Assembly (NCBI GenBank): GCA_008477525.1
Contig: SPDT01000003.1
Span: forward strand, 3,162,001 to 3,226,000
DNA length: 64,000 bases
Source of the DNA: Hypomyces perniciosus
Lineage: Eukaryota; Ascomycota; Sordariomycetes; Hypocreales; Hypocreaceae
Direction of reading: 5' to 3'
The notes below the pieces were generated by a model. The model had not been told where the DNA came from. It worked only from the letters and a program-made list of their open reading frames with translations, and made no database searches. Below are positions 25,998 through 36,400 of this stretch, one piece after another. The position numbers and the translations under genes are program-made. Every line of letters begins with the position of its first letter. Positions within the stretch are counted from its first letter, which is position 1.

Positions 25998-26577
25998 TAT
26001 TAAAAAGGAGGGCTAAAAAGCAAGGATTTCTGTGTATTTGGGTAACCTTCCTATTCTGGCTAGACCCGGAATTAGGCCCGACGCTAGGACCGAGTTCCGG
26101 AGGAACTTCGGTATAAGTCAGGAAATTTCTGTTATCTTTAACGATAACAATTAAGCTAGGACCAGCTACCCCGCCTACCCTAGACTCAATATAATGGCTA
26201 TAATAGCTATTGTGAAAAATCTAACTAAAATAGTTTCCTGTTTATATAGCCGTGAGTCGATTTGGCCGATTTCTTATATAAATGAATTTTGCGGAAAATA
26301 GAAACAGGGCCACAAACCCAATTCTGCCGCCGCATTCCTATTATCTAGTCGGAGGACTATTATAGAAGACAAAGCTATTGTTTATATAATCACTTCTACA
26401 CTAGCCGCATATCACTAGATATTCTATAGCTTTCTAGCTATTAGTTCAGTTACAATTTAATTGTTTATCTATTGTTAACCCAACTAGACTCTCAGTCGTT
26501 TCCTTATTGCTGCGTTGGGTGCACCTTCCTAGAAGCTGCACTTAAATGAGGTTCAGTATAACCTTGTTATTTTAATA
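25998..26577 (+). repeat. Copia 3' LTR
   Basis: Begins TATTAAAAAGG right after the GAGGGAG polypurine tract and ends TTTTAATA, followed by the AACTT duplication. It is 580 bp and collinear with the 5' LTR. Confidence 0.9.
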
Positions 26578-27356
26578 AACTTAAAGAAGTTAAAGACTTT
26601 ATATACTTTACCTATAAATGTCTCTATATATTTTTTAAAGGAGAGCTTTAAGTTAAAGTAAACCTTTGACTATTAAATATTTCTTTTAAACTAAACTAGC
26701 TTTCCCTTTATTATAATGCCTTTTTTATATATTTAGCCTTTTATATAGTAAAAGTATAGTAATTTAGCTTTAATATAGTTAAAGGATACTATATTTTCTG
26801 CTTTTTATTTTAATATTTTATTAAATATTTATTATATAAAGGTAGCTGTCTTTTAAATAGATTTACTTATAATAAATATAGTAATATTATTAATGTATTT
26901 AAAGCAAGACTATTAGTTTTTAAGTTAAAGGATTAAGCTAAAGTAAAGTATTAATATAATAAAGGAGATAAAGGATTTTTATAAGGCTCTGTATTTAAAG
27001 GCAAGGCTTAGTAAATTAATTTTATCTCTTTTATAGATAAAGGTAATTCTATTACTTATAAAGGACTTTACTTATTTTATAAACTAGATAAATTAACCCT
27101 ATTATTTAAGCTATAAAATTAGTTTATTTTTTATAATAATATTAAAGGCCTTAAAGATATTAAAGGTAAAATAGGTTATAATTTCCCTTTTATTTAAAGC
27201 AACTTCGATATTATAAATTAAATAGGTAATTAAATTTATAGCTGCTTTTTTAAAGAGGGCCTTAAAGTATTACTTTAAAAGGATTTTATATTTAAATATT
27301 AAAAAGGATACCCTTTTAATAAATAGTTTTTTTAAGCCTTTTTTTATATAGGATAA

Positions 27357-27937
27357 TGTTGAAATACCAAGGTTATACTGAACCTTATTGGTGTATGGCT
27401 TCTAGGAAGCTGTATATAATGCAGTAATAAGGAAATAACTGAGTATCTAATTGGGTTAACAATAAATAAACAATTGAATTGTAACTGAACTAATAGCTAG
27501 AAAGCTATAGAATATCTAGTGATGTGTGGCTGGTGTAGAAGTGATTGTATAAACAATAGCTTTGTCTTCTACAATAGTCCTCTGACTAGATAATAGGAAT
27601 GCGGCGGCAGAATTGGGTTCGTGGCCCTATTCCTATTTTCCGCAAAATTCATTTATATAGGAAATCGTCCAAATCGACTCACGGCCATACAAACAGGAAA
27701 CCATTTTAGTCAGATTTTTCACAATAGCTATTGTGGCCATTGTATTGAGTCTAGGGTAGGCGGGGTAGCTGGTCCTAGCTCAATTGTTATCGTTGAAGAT
27801 AACAGAAATTTCCTGACTTACACCGAAGTTCCTCCAGGGACTCGGTCCTAGCGTCGGGCCTAATTCCGGGTCTAGCCAGAGTAGGAAGGTTACCTAATTA
27901 TATAGAGATCCTTGCTTTTTAGCCCTCCTTGTTAACA
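27357..27937 (-). repeat. Solo Copia LTR, minus orientation, with target duplication
   Basis: This 581 bp LTR starts TGTTGAAATACCAAGG and ends CTCCTTGTTAACA, the best-preserved terminus of the family. Perfect GATAA duplications flank it (27,352-27,356 and 27,938-27,942). It is inserted in LINE B. The short frame at 27,621-27,851 is LTR sequence, not a gene. Confidence 0.92.
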
Positions 27938-30900
27938 GATAATAGTAAAATAGGCCTAAAAGCTTTATAGTCTATATAGTTAAGTTTATTAAATTTAGGA
28001 ATAATAGTAACCTTAGCGTTTTTAAAAAAGAGGGGGTAGTATTTTAATTTAAAGTAGCCTTTAAAGAGGTTTATAATAAACTTTTTAATAGTAGGCTATA
28101 TATAGTGCAGGAAGGTAATTAATATACTATTTGCGCTAAGTGTAGTATTCCCTAATTTAATTATAGCCTTTTTTACCTCCTTTTTAATAATTGTTTTATT
28201 TTATAGTATTTAAAGTTCTTATAAATTCTTAATATTTTTTTCTACTCCTTTTCGCTACAGTAAGTATTTTTTAATGAAAGCTACTTATTCCTTAAGGTTT
28301 AAGATACTTTAATTACTATTTATTAAAGGGGGAGGTTAAAACTAGTCTATAGCTTTACACTATTTAATTACCTGCTAAATGCCTTTACCTAAACTAACTT
28401 TAACTATAATTTTATTTAGTAATTGCGTTTTTTATATTTAACTATATTATATAATATTTTTTTACTTTAATTTATTTATTAATTTTAAAGGTTACTATAA
28501 TATAAATTAAATAGGCTATTTAATAGTTTTTATTTTATTAAAAGGCATTATATTTATTTTAATATCTCTTTTTACCTATTAATTATGTATAGTCTGTGAA
28601 AAGTCTTTAAAATATTTATATAGCTGCGTTTAGGTCTCTTTTAGTTAAATTAATTATATTTACCTTTAAAAGGAGCTAGGTATATATATATCAATTAGCT
28701 AAACTTTTATAAGCTTTTAAAAAGGATATATTTCTTTCCTATATTTACTATTAGCCTAATAAAGCTTAAAAGTAAAGTAGTAATTATATAGTAGTTTAAG
28801 TCTATATCTAGGTTTTTTACAATAGTTATTAATATAGGGCAATTAGTAAAAATAAAGTTAATATATTTTCTAAAATCTTTTATAAAGGCATTTATAAAGG
28901 CAGGGGTTAGGTTATATTTATCCGCCTATTTAATTAATTTATTACCTGCAGCATTTAAAATTTAGCTTAATTATTATATTTAATGTAATATATTAAAGTC
29001 TTTTATAATAATTAAATTTAAAAGGGGTTAACCTTACCTTTTAAAGGTTTTTATTATAGTATTAAAAGAAACTTTATAGTAAATATTAATTATAATATAA
29101 TTATAGACTTTTATTTATAAATATAATCGCTTTTTAATTTTAAAGGTAAAAGTTATTAATATAGTAGATTTAGTAATTTTTTAATATAAGTAAAGATAAA
29201 GGGTTTAGTTTCCCTTTAATTATTAAATAAATTAAATACTTAAAAGTTAAAATATAATTTTATTTATTTTCTAGATAATATAGTATTTTAATAAATCTAT
29301 AACTTTTAGATAAATATAATATTAAAGTTATTTTTTTAGGTTAGTAAAAGGGCTATATTATAATATTAGTTTTATTTTTTTATATTAGCTTAAAAGATTT
29401 TTAAGTTAAAGTTTTTTTAATAATTTTAATAAAGTTTATTATTTATAGGTTAGATTTATAAAGTTTATTTCTTTTAAGGGATTCCTTTAAAGCATTATTT
29501 ATAGAGTTATTAAAATTAATAACCTTTACTATAAAATAGGCTAGTAAACTTTCCTTTAATAAGCTATTAAGGATATTTATTAAGTTAATTTTATTTTTAA
29601 GGGGCTTTATTATAAGGGCAGGGGGTATTATCCTGCTTAAAAAGAGGGGTTTTTAAATCTAGGCCTTAAAAGTAAAAGCAGTAAAGGATTTAGCTAAAGT
29701 AGTTTAAAAAGCTCCTCCTTTAAGTGCACCAGCTTTAAGCTTAAAGGTAAAAGGGGTAGGGTTTTTTATTAAAATTCCTAAATTTTAAATTCTTTAATAC
29801 TTTTAAATTATTCTTTAATAGTATATACTTTTATATTATCTTTAATAGTTAAGTCTATATAATAGTTTAAAGTATTAAACTAGTAAAGTTTAAAGCAGTT
29901 AATATATTAAATAAAGTTATTATAGTTTTTATTTTTATTAGTATATTAAAAGGTAAGCTTACTATACTTCTTATATTATATAGGTTTAATATACTTTTAA
30001 AGGTTATAAAAGCTAAAGTATTTATATTAAATTATTTATACCTTTTAAGTTTAAAGCTTTATTACGGCTAAATAGTTAAAGAATTTAAAGCCTATTTTAA
30101 TTTCCTTTTTAAAAGAGATAAAGTAATAATAAATGTTAATAGTTTTACTAAAAGGGGCTTTTTAATAGAAAACTAAAGGTTTTTTAAATTTAATATTCTT
30201 TTAAGCTTTAATTAAAATTAATGTATTAATAGGGAAAGTATTTAAGGTATTAGTATAATATTTAAAAATACTTTATATAAAAAAACTCCTTTAAATATAT
30301 ATTTTTTTTTAATTTTTAGGCTACTAGCCTTTATAATTAAGCTTAAAGTAAGGATTTTTGTCTAGTTTCTTTATTATTAGTTTTTAATATAAAGCCTGAT
30401 TTTATTTCTTAAAAGTAAATAATATCTTTATTCTTAAGTTTTCTAATTTTAATAATTTCTTGCCTAGCTTTAATAATAGTAATTTTCCTTTAGCTATAGT
30501 TTAAAGGGACTTAAAGGAAGATCCTGTTATTAGGTTTTTTAAAAGTTATATTTTATTTAGCTAAATTATTTTTTATAATAAAGGCTAGCCTTTTATTATT
30601 TTATAAAGTGAGTTTATTTTCTTTTCCTATTAAAAGATTTTTATTTATGCTTTTAACTATAATTATAATTTATATAATTTACTTTAAACTATTACTTATT
30701 AGCAGGGCGCTTAAATCGGTTTAAGTTAAAGGGTAAAGTTTAGTTTATTATTATTTATTATTTTAATAGGTTTTTTTACTGACTAGCTATATAGTTATTA
30801 ATTAGGCTAAAGGGGGATTCCTGCTTAATTTCTTAAAGTCTATAAAGGCCTTTAAAGAAAGGAGGCCTTTAAGAGTATTAGTAAGCGCTTTACTTATTTA

Positions 30901-31512
30901 CAGGGCAGCTGAAATAGTATTTTCCTTAATGTTTAGCTAAGCAGTTATTAATAGTTTAGGCTATTAAAAATAAAACTTTTTATTTAGCTTTTTAAATTAT
31001 ATTAATTTCTTTAATTTACAGGAAAATTTTATAAACTATAGTAAACTATTTACTATTATTAAAGGCAGGTATTTTTATTAGCTTAATTTAAAAAGAGGAA
31101 AAAAGGATTTCCTAGATCTTTTTTAAAAAAAAGAAAGATATTAGGTCTTATATTAAAGTTAAAATTAAATTTAAAGATATTAATTTTAATATATTTATTA
31201 TTAATATAGTGTTTTTTAAATATAAATAAAAAGACTATAATCTCCTTTCACTTTAAAAGTAAAAAAGTACCTTTTTTCTTAAATCGCTAAAGTATTGCCT
31301 GCCTAGCAGTAGTAAGGTTTAATTATCCCTAGTTTACTTAAAGTCTAATAGCGTTTATTATTTTTCTTTAAATGCCTAAGAGGGGTAAAGGAGTATTATT
31401 AAGCTTATTTTTCTTAATAGCTAGTTAAGAGGTTGTGAATTTTTAATAAGTAGGCACCTAAAAGGTGGGGTACCTATAGGTGTAGGAGGGAAGCTTAAGA
31501 GCGGGTCCTTAC

Positions 31513-32475
31513 GCGATAGAAGCTTGCTTTATTCAGATGCCTCCTCTGCTGTTCAGATGGCTGAGAAGGACGATGTGATAAATTTTGATCCAGAATGTAT
31601 CAGAATAACTGGATATTACCACTAAAATCGACGGCACAGTGTCTCACTCGTAAGGGCGGTAAACTCGGTCACGGTCCGAAGAGTCATTGCACGGTTTCGT
31701 GAGTACTCGTAGGTATTTCACCAGTTGCATAAGCTTCAACAGCTTTAACAGCACACATATACTGTGGTCATTTATGTCTCTCTGTGCCGTCCATACACGT
31801 TACCTTCAACTTACAGAAGTACTCCGTACTCCGTACCTCCAGCCGCTATCAGCAATGGTCTGTGCTGGTGCCAGCGCTATTGCCCATGGTAGGGATCTCC
31901 CAAGAGAGAATACGAGTAGATAGGGTATCTACGGAGTACTCCGTAGGCGGTATTTCGTCGACGATTGTTTTAATCGCTCTGTACTCCGTACCCTACGGGT
32001 AACCCGTCCCCTTCAGTGATAGGCGAATACTCTCCTTAGCTGCAAGGGAGCATAAATGCTGATAATTCGTTTGTGTGGACCGGCAATGAGGAACCCTGCT
32101 AGGCTGTGGAGACTACAGGCTGCTGCCCAGGCCTGCATTGTTTCAACCCACACTCAGACATATTACATTAAAACTTGATGATTTGACTGATCAACGTGAA
32201 TTTGTGTGATTGGTCTCGAATGTGATCTCTAATCACATACATGCAGCTTGGCCAAGGGCAGCGGCTGATAAATCACAGTCATAACGTTTTGGGCTGCGAT
32301 GAGTTTGGGACTATATCGCCGATGCCGGAATTGCTGCCAGAAAAAAACGGTGGCAGTTTGACTCCATTTTCATTCATTTAGAGTGAGCCCAAGACGGCAA
32401 ATATGGAACTGGGTACTTTAAATTTGAAGTCCTAGGATGCAAAAAATGGAAGACATTGAACTCAAGACAAGAGCT
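31513..32475. other. Intergenic, with repeated palindromic TACTCCGTA motifs
   Basis: Normal-composition sequence. Copies of the short palindromic unit (GG)AGTACTCCGTA occur at about 31,815-31,836, 31,931-31,946 and 31,979-31,989, with a reversed copy near 32,553. No convincing gene is present; the small open frames lack codon bias and homology. It is the downstream side of the 5S cluster, which reads on the minus strand. Confidence 0.5.
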
Positions 32476-32515
32476 TGGATCCCGCATATTCCAATGGATA
32501 TGCTAGTCGTATGTG
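32476..32515 (-). rRNA. Truncated 5S rRNA copy (5' part only)
   Basis: On the minus strand this reads ACATACGACTAGCATATCCA and continues into GGAATATGCGGGATCC, matching the first 40 or so bases of the full 5S copies at 32,601-33,098. The rest of the gene is missing, so it is a fragment. Confidence 0.65.
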
Positions 32516-32600
32516 TCTGTTTCTCTCTCAACTCGGATTATATCCACACCCATATACGGAGTACACAACCGCAAAAAAAAAAAAAAGGCAAAAGAGAAAG

Positions 32601-32719
32601 ACATACAACAGCCGGTGTTCACCAGTGGTCACCCACCTGACTACTAATCTGCCTCTTATTGGCTTGACTATGGGAGAGCGGACGGGATCCCGTATATTCC
32701 AATAGATATGGTCGTATGT
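32601..32719 (-). rRNA. 5S rRNA variant gene, copy 1
   Basis: Exactly 119 nt on the minus strand, starting ACATACGACCATA and ending CTGTTGTATGT; the two ends pair as helix I of 5S rRNA. The internal promoter region and the GTGGGTGACCAC core typical of fungal 5S are present. Helix II pairs UCUAUUGG with CCAAUAAGA (one bulged A). Helix IV differs from copy 3 by a paired change (U-A to C-G), so structure is kept. A run of T (plus-strand A run at 32,574-32,586) lies downstream and could end Pol III transcription. It is clearly 5S-derived; whether expressed is unknown. Confidence 0.82.
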
Positions 32720-32784
32720 GATAGCTTGCCTCTCAACTCACACTATATCCACTGACCTTCGCATATCAGCCAAAAAGGCAAAAA

Positions 32785-32903
32785 ACATACAACAGCCGGT
32801 GTTCGCTGGTGGTCACCCACCCAACTACTAATCTGCCGGTTAGTGGCTTGTCTATGGGGGAGCGGACGGGACCCCGAATTTTCCACTACCTATGGTCGTA
32901 TGT
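32785..32903 (-). rRNA. 5S rRNA variant gene, copy 2
   Basis: A 119 nt copy on the minus strand with the same ends as its neighbours. Helix II is a different sequence (GGUAGUGG with CCACUAACC) yet pairs fully, with the bulged A at the same place. This copy is closest to the usual fungal 5S helix II arrangement. Immediately downstream the transcript strand has TTTTTT then GCCTTTTTGG, suitable as a Pol III terminator. It lies 65 bp from copy 1. Confidence 0.85.
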
Positions 32904-32979
32904 GCTTGGTGATGGCTTCAGTCAGCCTCATGATCCCTACTCAACACAATCTATAGAAAACACCAAAAACACCAAAAAA

Positions 32980-33098
32980 ACATACAACAGCCGGTGTTCG
33001 CTGGTGGTCACCCACCCAACTACTAATCTGCCTCTCATTGGCTTGACTATGGGAGAGCGGACGGGATCCCGTATATTCCAATGGATATGGTCGTATGT
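32980..33098 (-). rRNA. 5S rRNA variant gene, copy 3
   Basis: A 119 nt copy on the minus strand. Helix II pairs UCCAUUGG with CCAATGAGA (one bulged A); helix IV has the usual fungal form TTGGGTGGGTGACCACCAGC. A run of seven T follows the gene on the transcript strand. A 15-base 5S 3'-end-like scrap (ACATACAACAACCA on the plus strand) lies further out at about 33,168-33,181. Confidence 0.85.
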
Positions 33099-33471
33099 GC
33101 TTGGAGATCAGCCTCATCCAGCTTATACGTCTCACCAGATACAGAGATACATAGCAAAAAGCGAGAACATACAACAACCATGGTAGATTATAATATCATT
33201 ATCTCGATGATACACACCTATATATATATGGCTGCTATCACAGCTTTCGTTACGCTGCAGATATTGTGATTCTTAGTTTTTCCCTTCTCTTGCTCTGGTA
33301 CGCCTGTACCGTTACAGATGCACTATCCCTGGGGCAAATCTGCAGTTGTCAAGTAACACGTATGGTGTACTTAGCCGTCGTAACACAAGATGGGGCTCTT
33401 GGCATCTGTCATCCCTCTCTATTGATCTCTCGTCTGCAAGTGTATGATACTAATGAGTCCTCCATTATCCT

Positions 33472-36400
33472 CTACGGTTTCCGAAGCCGCCATTCCCGAT
33501 CTTGTATATTTCCACGCGTTATGCCTTCTGCGCTACTGCTCGTGTCAAAGCAGAGATTGTCAAAGCAGCGCATATGAGCGGCCAAATAATATCGACTTTC
33601 AGGTAATTCGTGGCAATCGCAATCTGCCACCGGGTGTTTTACTGGTTCGATTGCCGGTCCAATAGTAGAGCAATCCATGACGACCTTTGCCTTTTCTATA
33701 AGTAGTCTTAATTAATCGGTTTCTTTTGATATCTGTAACCTCTTTTAGACAACTGCCCTCTTCAGGTTCACTGAACATGTGTACCAATTCTGATGTATAG
33801 ACATAACGCCTATCTGGTGACTCTTTGGTTTGGCGACTGTTGATCAGATTCTGGTCAATGCGAACAACGAGCTGTTTTAGAGTCTATTTTTCTGTATCAA
33901 CTCCTAGCAGTTGTTTCATTCCATTTTCCTTTAGTGCTTCCACAGCTGGTTGAGATCCGTCCGGCATGGGCTCCGCAGAAGGAATAGGGTCCACCTCATC
34001 GGTTAACTGGTGATTTGAAACCACCCGTAACACAGATGGAGAATGAGGCTCAGATATGGGACCAGCCAAGCCCGCTCCGACTTGGAGTCCATGACAAGGG
34101 CCACTTTGCGGCAGTTGTGATGGAGGATTTCCATATCTGAGTCTGTGTGATTAAAATATTGGACATTGCTGTGGAAGTTCCAACGATAAGACGAGGCACA
34201 GTTTATTGGACCACCAGTAAGACCAACACGAATAGATCTCTCACCACTTAATTGAAGCTTTTTTTCCTGATTACTCGTATTGATTTTTTTTTTTTTATTA
34301 CTATTTACGACCACTCTGTATCTAGGTACAACAGCCTCATTTGGGCAAACAGGTCGGTAGGAGCCAGGGGTCTAGACCCTGTTTGCTACGTTTCGTTAGA
34401 CAAAGGAAAGTTTTAGTGTATTCTCAATCTATATCTTATAAAAGGGGGCTATATAGGTTTACCTCCTCTACCAGCTTCTAGAAAGCCTCGCTCCCCTTAG
34501 GTCCTAGTAGGTATATAACTAGTCTCTCGCCTTTTAGTGTTTTAAGGAGGAAGCTCCTTATTATGCGGTATTCGGCAAAGTGCCCCAGTTCTTTGGGGGA
34601 GCCGTATCTACAATAGGATTGCGTATTATAGCCAAAACGGTCATAGTAGCTTTAGAAGTCTCTATAACTAAACCTTTCTGTTAGCAGCTTATATAAGATA
34701 GGTTAGGGGAGTTTTAATTCTGGGGGGTTTAGCGGTGCTCTTAGGTCTTATAGTTAATAGCTTTCTAGGGCATTTGCCTCCTAGTATTTCTCTTAAAGGG
34801 TTTTTCTTTCTGCTTTTACCTAGCGCTTAATATATACTAAAGTACTCTAGCTTTATAAGGGGAGGTTAAGGGCTATCCCTTCTTTCACTAGTTTATCCGC
34901 TGTTTTATTGCTTTATATATCTTTATAGCCTGGCACCCAGGAAATAAATACCTTATAGGGGTATATCTCTTCTGCTGTGCATTGGAACCGCATAAACTCT
35001 TCTTATAACGAGGTTAGGGCTTCGCCCAGCAAGCCTTTAACCACTAATATATTATTAAAAAAGATATATATTTTATTAATTCTAGGGTCGTTCCTTGCAA
35101 GTCTGGCTGCTGTTCTAATTACTCTAGCAGCTCCTATAGCTTTGATATTATAGACTTTTATATTGGCGAGTGGCCTATAGTCTTTATAGACTTTAGCTCT
35201 ATAGTATACTGCTGCTCCCTATTTAGTCTTCCTATTAAGTTAAGAGCTGTTTAAGTAAGCTACTACTGTTAAGGCTAGCAGCGAGTTTATTAGTTTAAGG
35301 TGCTTTTATGTGGCCACCTCTTTCCCAAGTGTTTTAAAGCTTGGGCCAGCTTTAATAAAACGGGGTTTATAGGCGAAGAAAGTAAGTTAGATAAACCTGC
35401 TAATAAGTTTAGCTGTCTTTTATAGGCGAGTTACAGGGAGCTAGACATTTAGTTTATTAATCCTATTAGTTAGCGGATAGGATTAGTTTAGGCCCGCGAG
35501 TTAGGCGGCGTTTTTTAGTCTTGCCTAAGCGAGAACTATAAATGCAGGCGGGATACTGGACTTTCTGTAAAGTACTAGGATAGGGGTAGTCTTTTAAATT
35601 AAGAAAACAGTACAGGCTGCAGTTTTAAAGGCTTTATTTAATTTTGCTGTAAGGTTATTAACGCCTGTGTTTACTATCCTACCTAGGTTATTCCTAGATT
35701 CTCTCTCTAAGCTAGGCCATTATACCTCTATACTATATAAGGCGATTAGTAATATATAGGCCTTAGCCGCTATAGCTACTATGTTAAAAGGGGAGCCTTT
35801 TTAAGTTTTATTAAGGCTTTTTAGGAAGTTAGCTGTTTTTAAGGCCTTGCCTGCCTAGGCCTTTATATATTTTTTAAACGATAACTTAAGGTCAAGAATA
35901 ACGTTAAGCTATTTTATATATTCTTTAAGGTTAACTTATTTTCCTTTTAATGTTACTGGGTATTAAAGATTAGGTCTATATCTTTTATAAAAGTAAAAGA
36001 GTTTAGCTTTATTTAAAGCGAAAGAGATTACATTTTCCTAACCTTACCGGACTGCCTAGTCTAATTTATTCTATAATATTACTAAGGTATAGCCTATATA
36101 AAGGCCTATAGCCAGGAAAGCAATATTATTTATATAGCTAAAATATTTATTACTAGCCTATCCTATTCCTAAAAGCAGGGCAATATATAGTATAAATAAA
36201 ATTAATAAAAAGGGGGATCTCTAGGGAGTTCTGTATTTAAGTCTGCTGTAGGGGAGGGTAGTGCTATCCCTTTTCTGGACAGAGACTATATAGTTACTTA
36301 AAAAGGACTCTACCTATCTAGTAAGCTAATTTAGCTACCCTTATTTTTTAAGTCAGAAAGTTATATAGTTTTTTATTATAATATTAAAAGCTCCTAAGAT

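Larger units (their letters stand above)
19567..26577 (+). mobile_element. Full-length Copia retrotransposon with intact target duplication
   Basis: A 7,011 bp element flanked by perfect AACTT duplications (19,562-19,566 and 26,578-26,582). LTRs of 581 and 580 bp are at 19,567-20,147 and 25,998-26,577. GAGGGAG, immediately before the 3' LTR, is a good polypurine tract. Internal domains run in Copia order on the plus strand: gag, protease region, GAG-pre-integrase, integrase, reverse transcriptase, RNase H. A solo Gypsy LTR (22,993-23,400) sits inside the integrase region. All reading frames are broken by many TAA and TAG codons, so the element is dead. It is inserted in LINE B in the opposite orientation. 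Confidence 0.93.
17438..31497 (-). mobile_element. LINE B: Tad1-like LINE with nested LTR elements and 15 bp target duplication
   Basis: Flanked by AGAGCGGGTCCTTAC at 17,423-17,437 and again at 31,498-31,512. The 5' end is on the right (conserved 5' block ending near 31,495) and the 3' T-rich tail is on the left (TTTGTTTGTTTGTTTTA from 17,438), so it lies on the minus strand. Three LTR insertions, each with its own 5 bp duplication, interrupt it: 18,501-19,080, 19,567-26,577 and 27,357-27,937. Removing them with one duplication each leaves about 5,873 bp, the size of LINE C and LINE D. The sequence is very AT-rich with frequent stops, so no ORF1 or endonuclease/reverse-transcriptase protein survives. 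Confidence 0.88.

Noticed and set aside
32437..33186. Several 60-125 codon frames around 32.4-33.2 kb
   Set aside because: They are translations of the tandem 5S rRNA copies, shown by repeated identical peptides with the 5S period.
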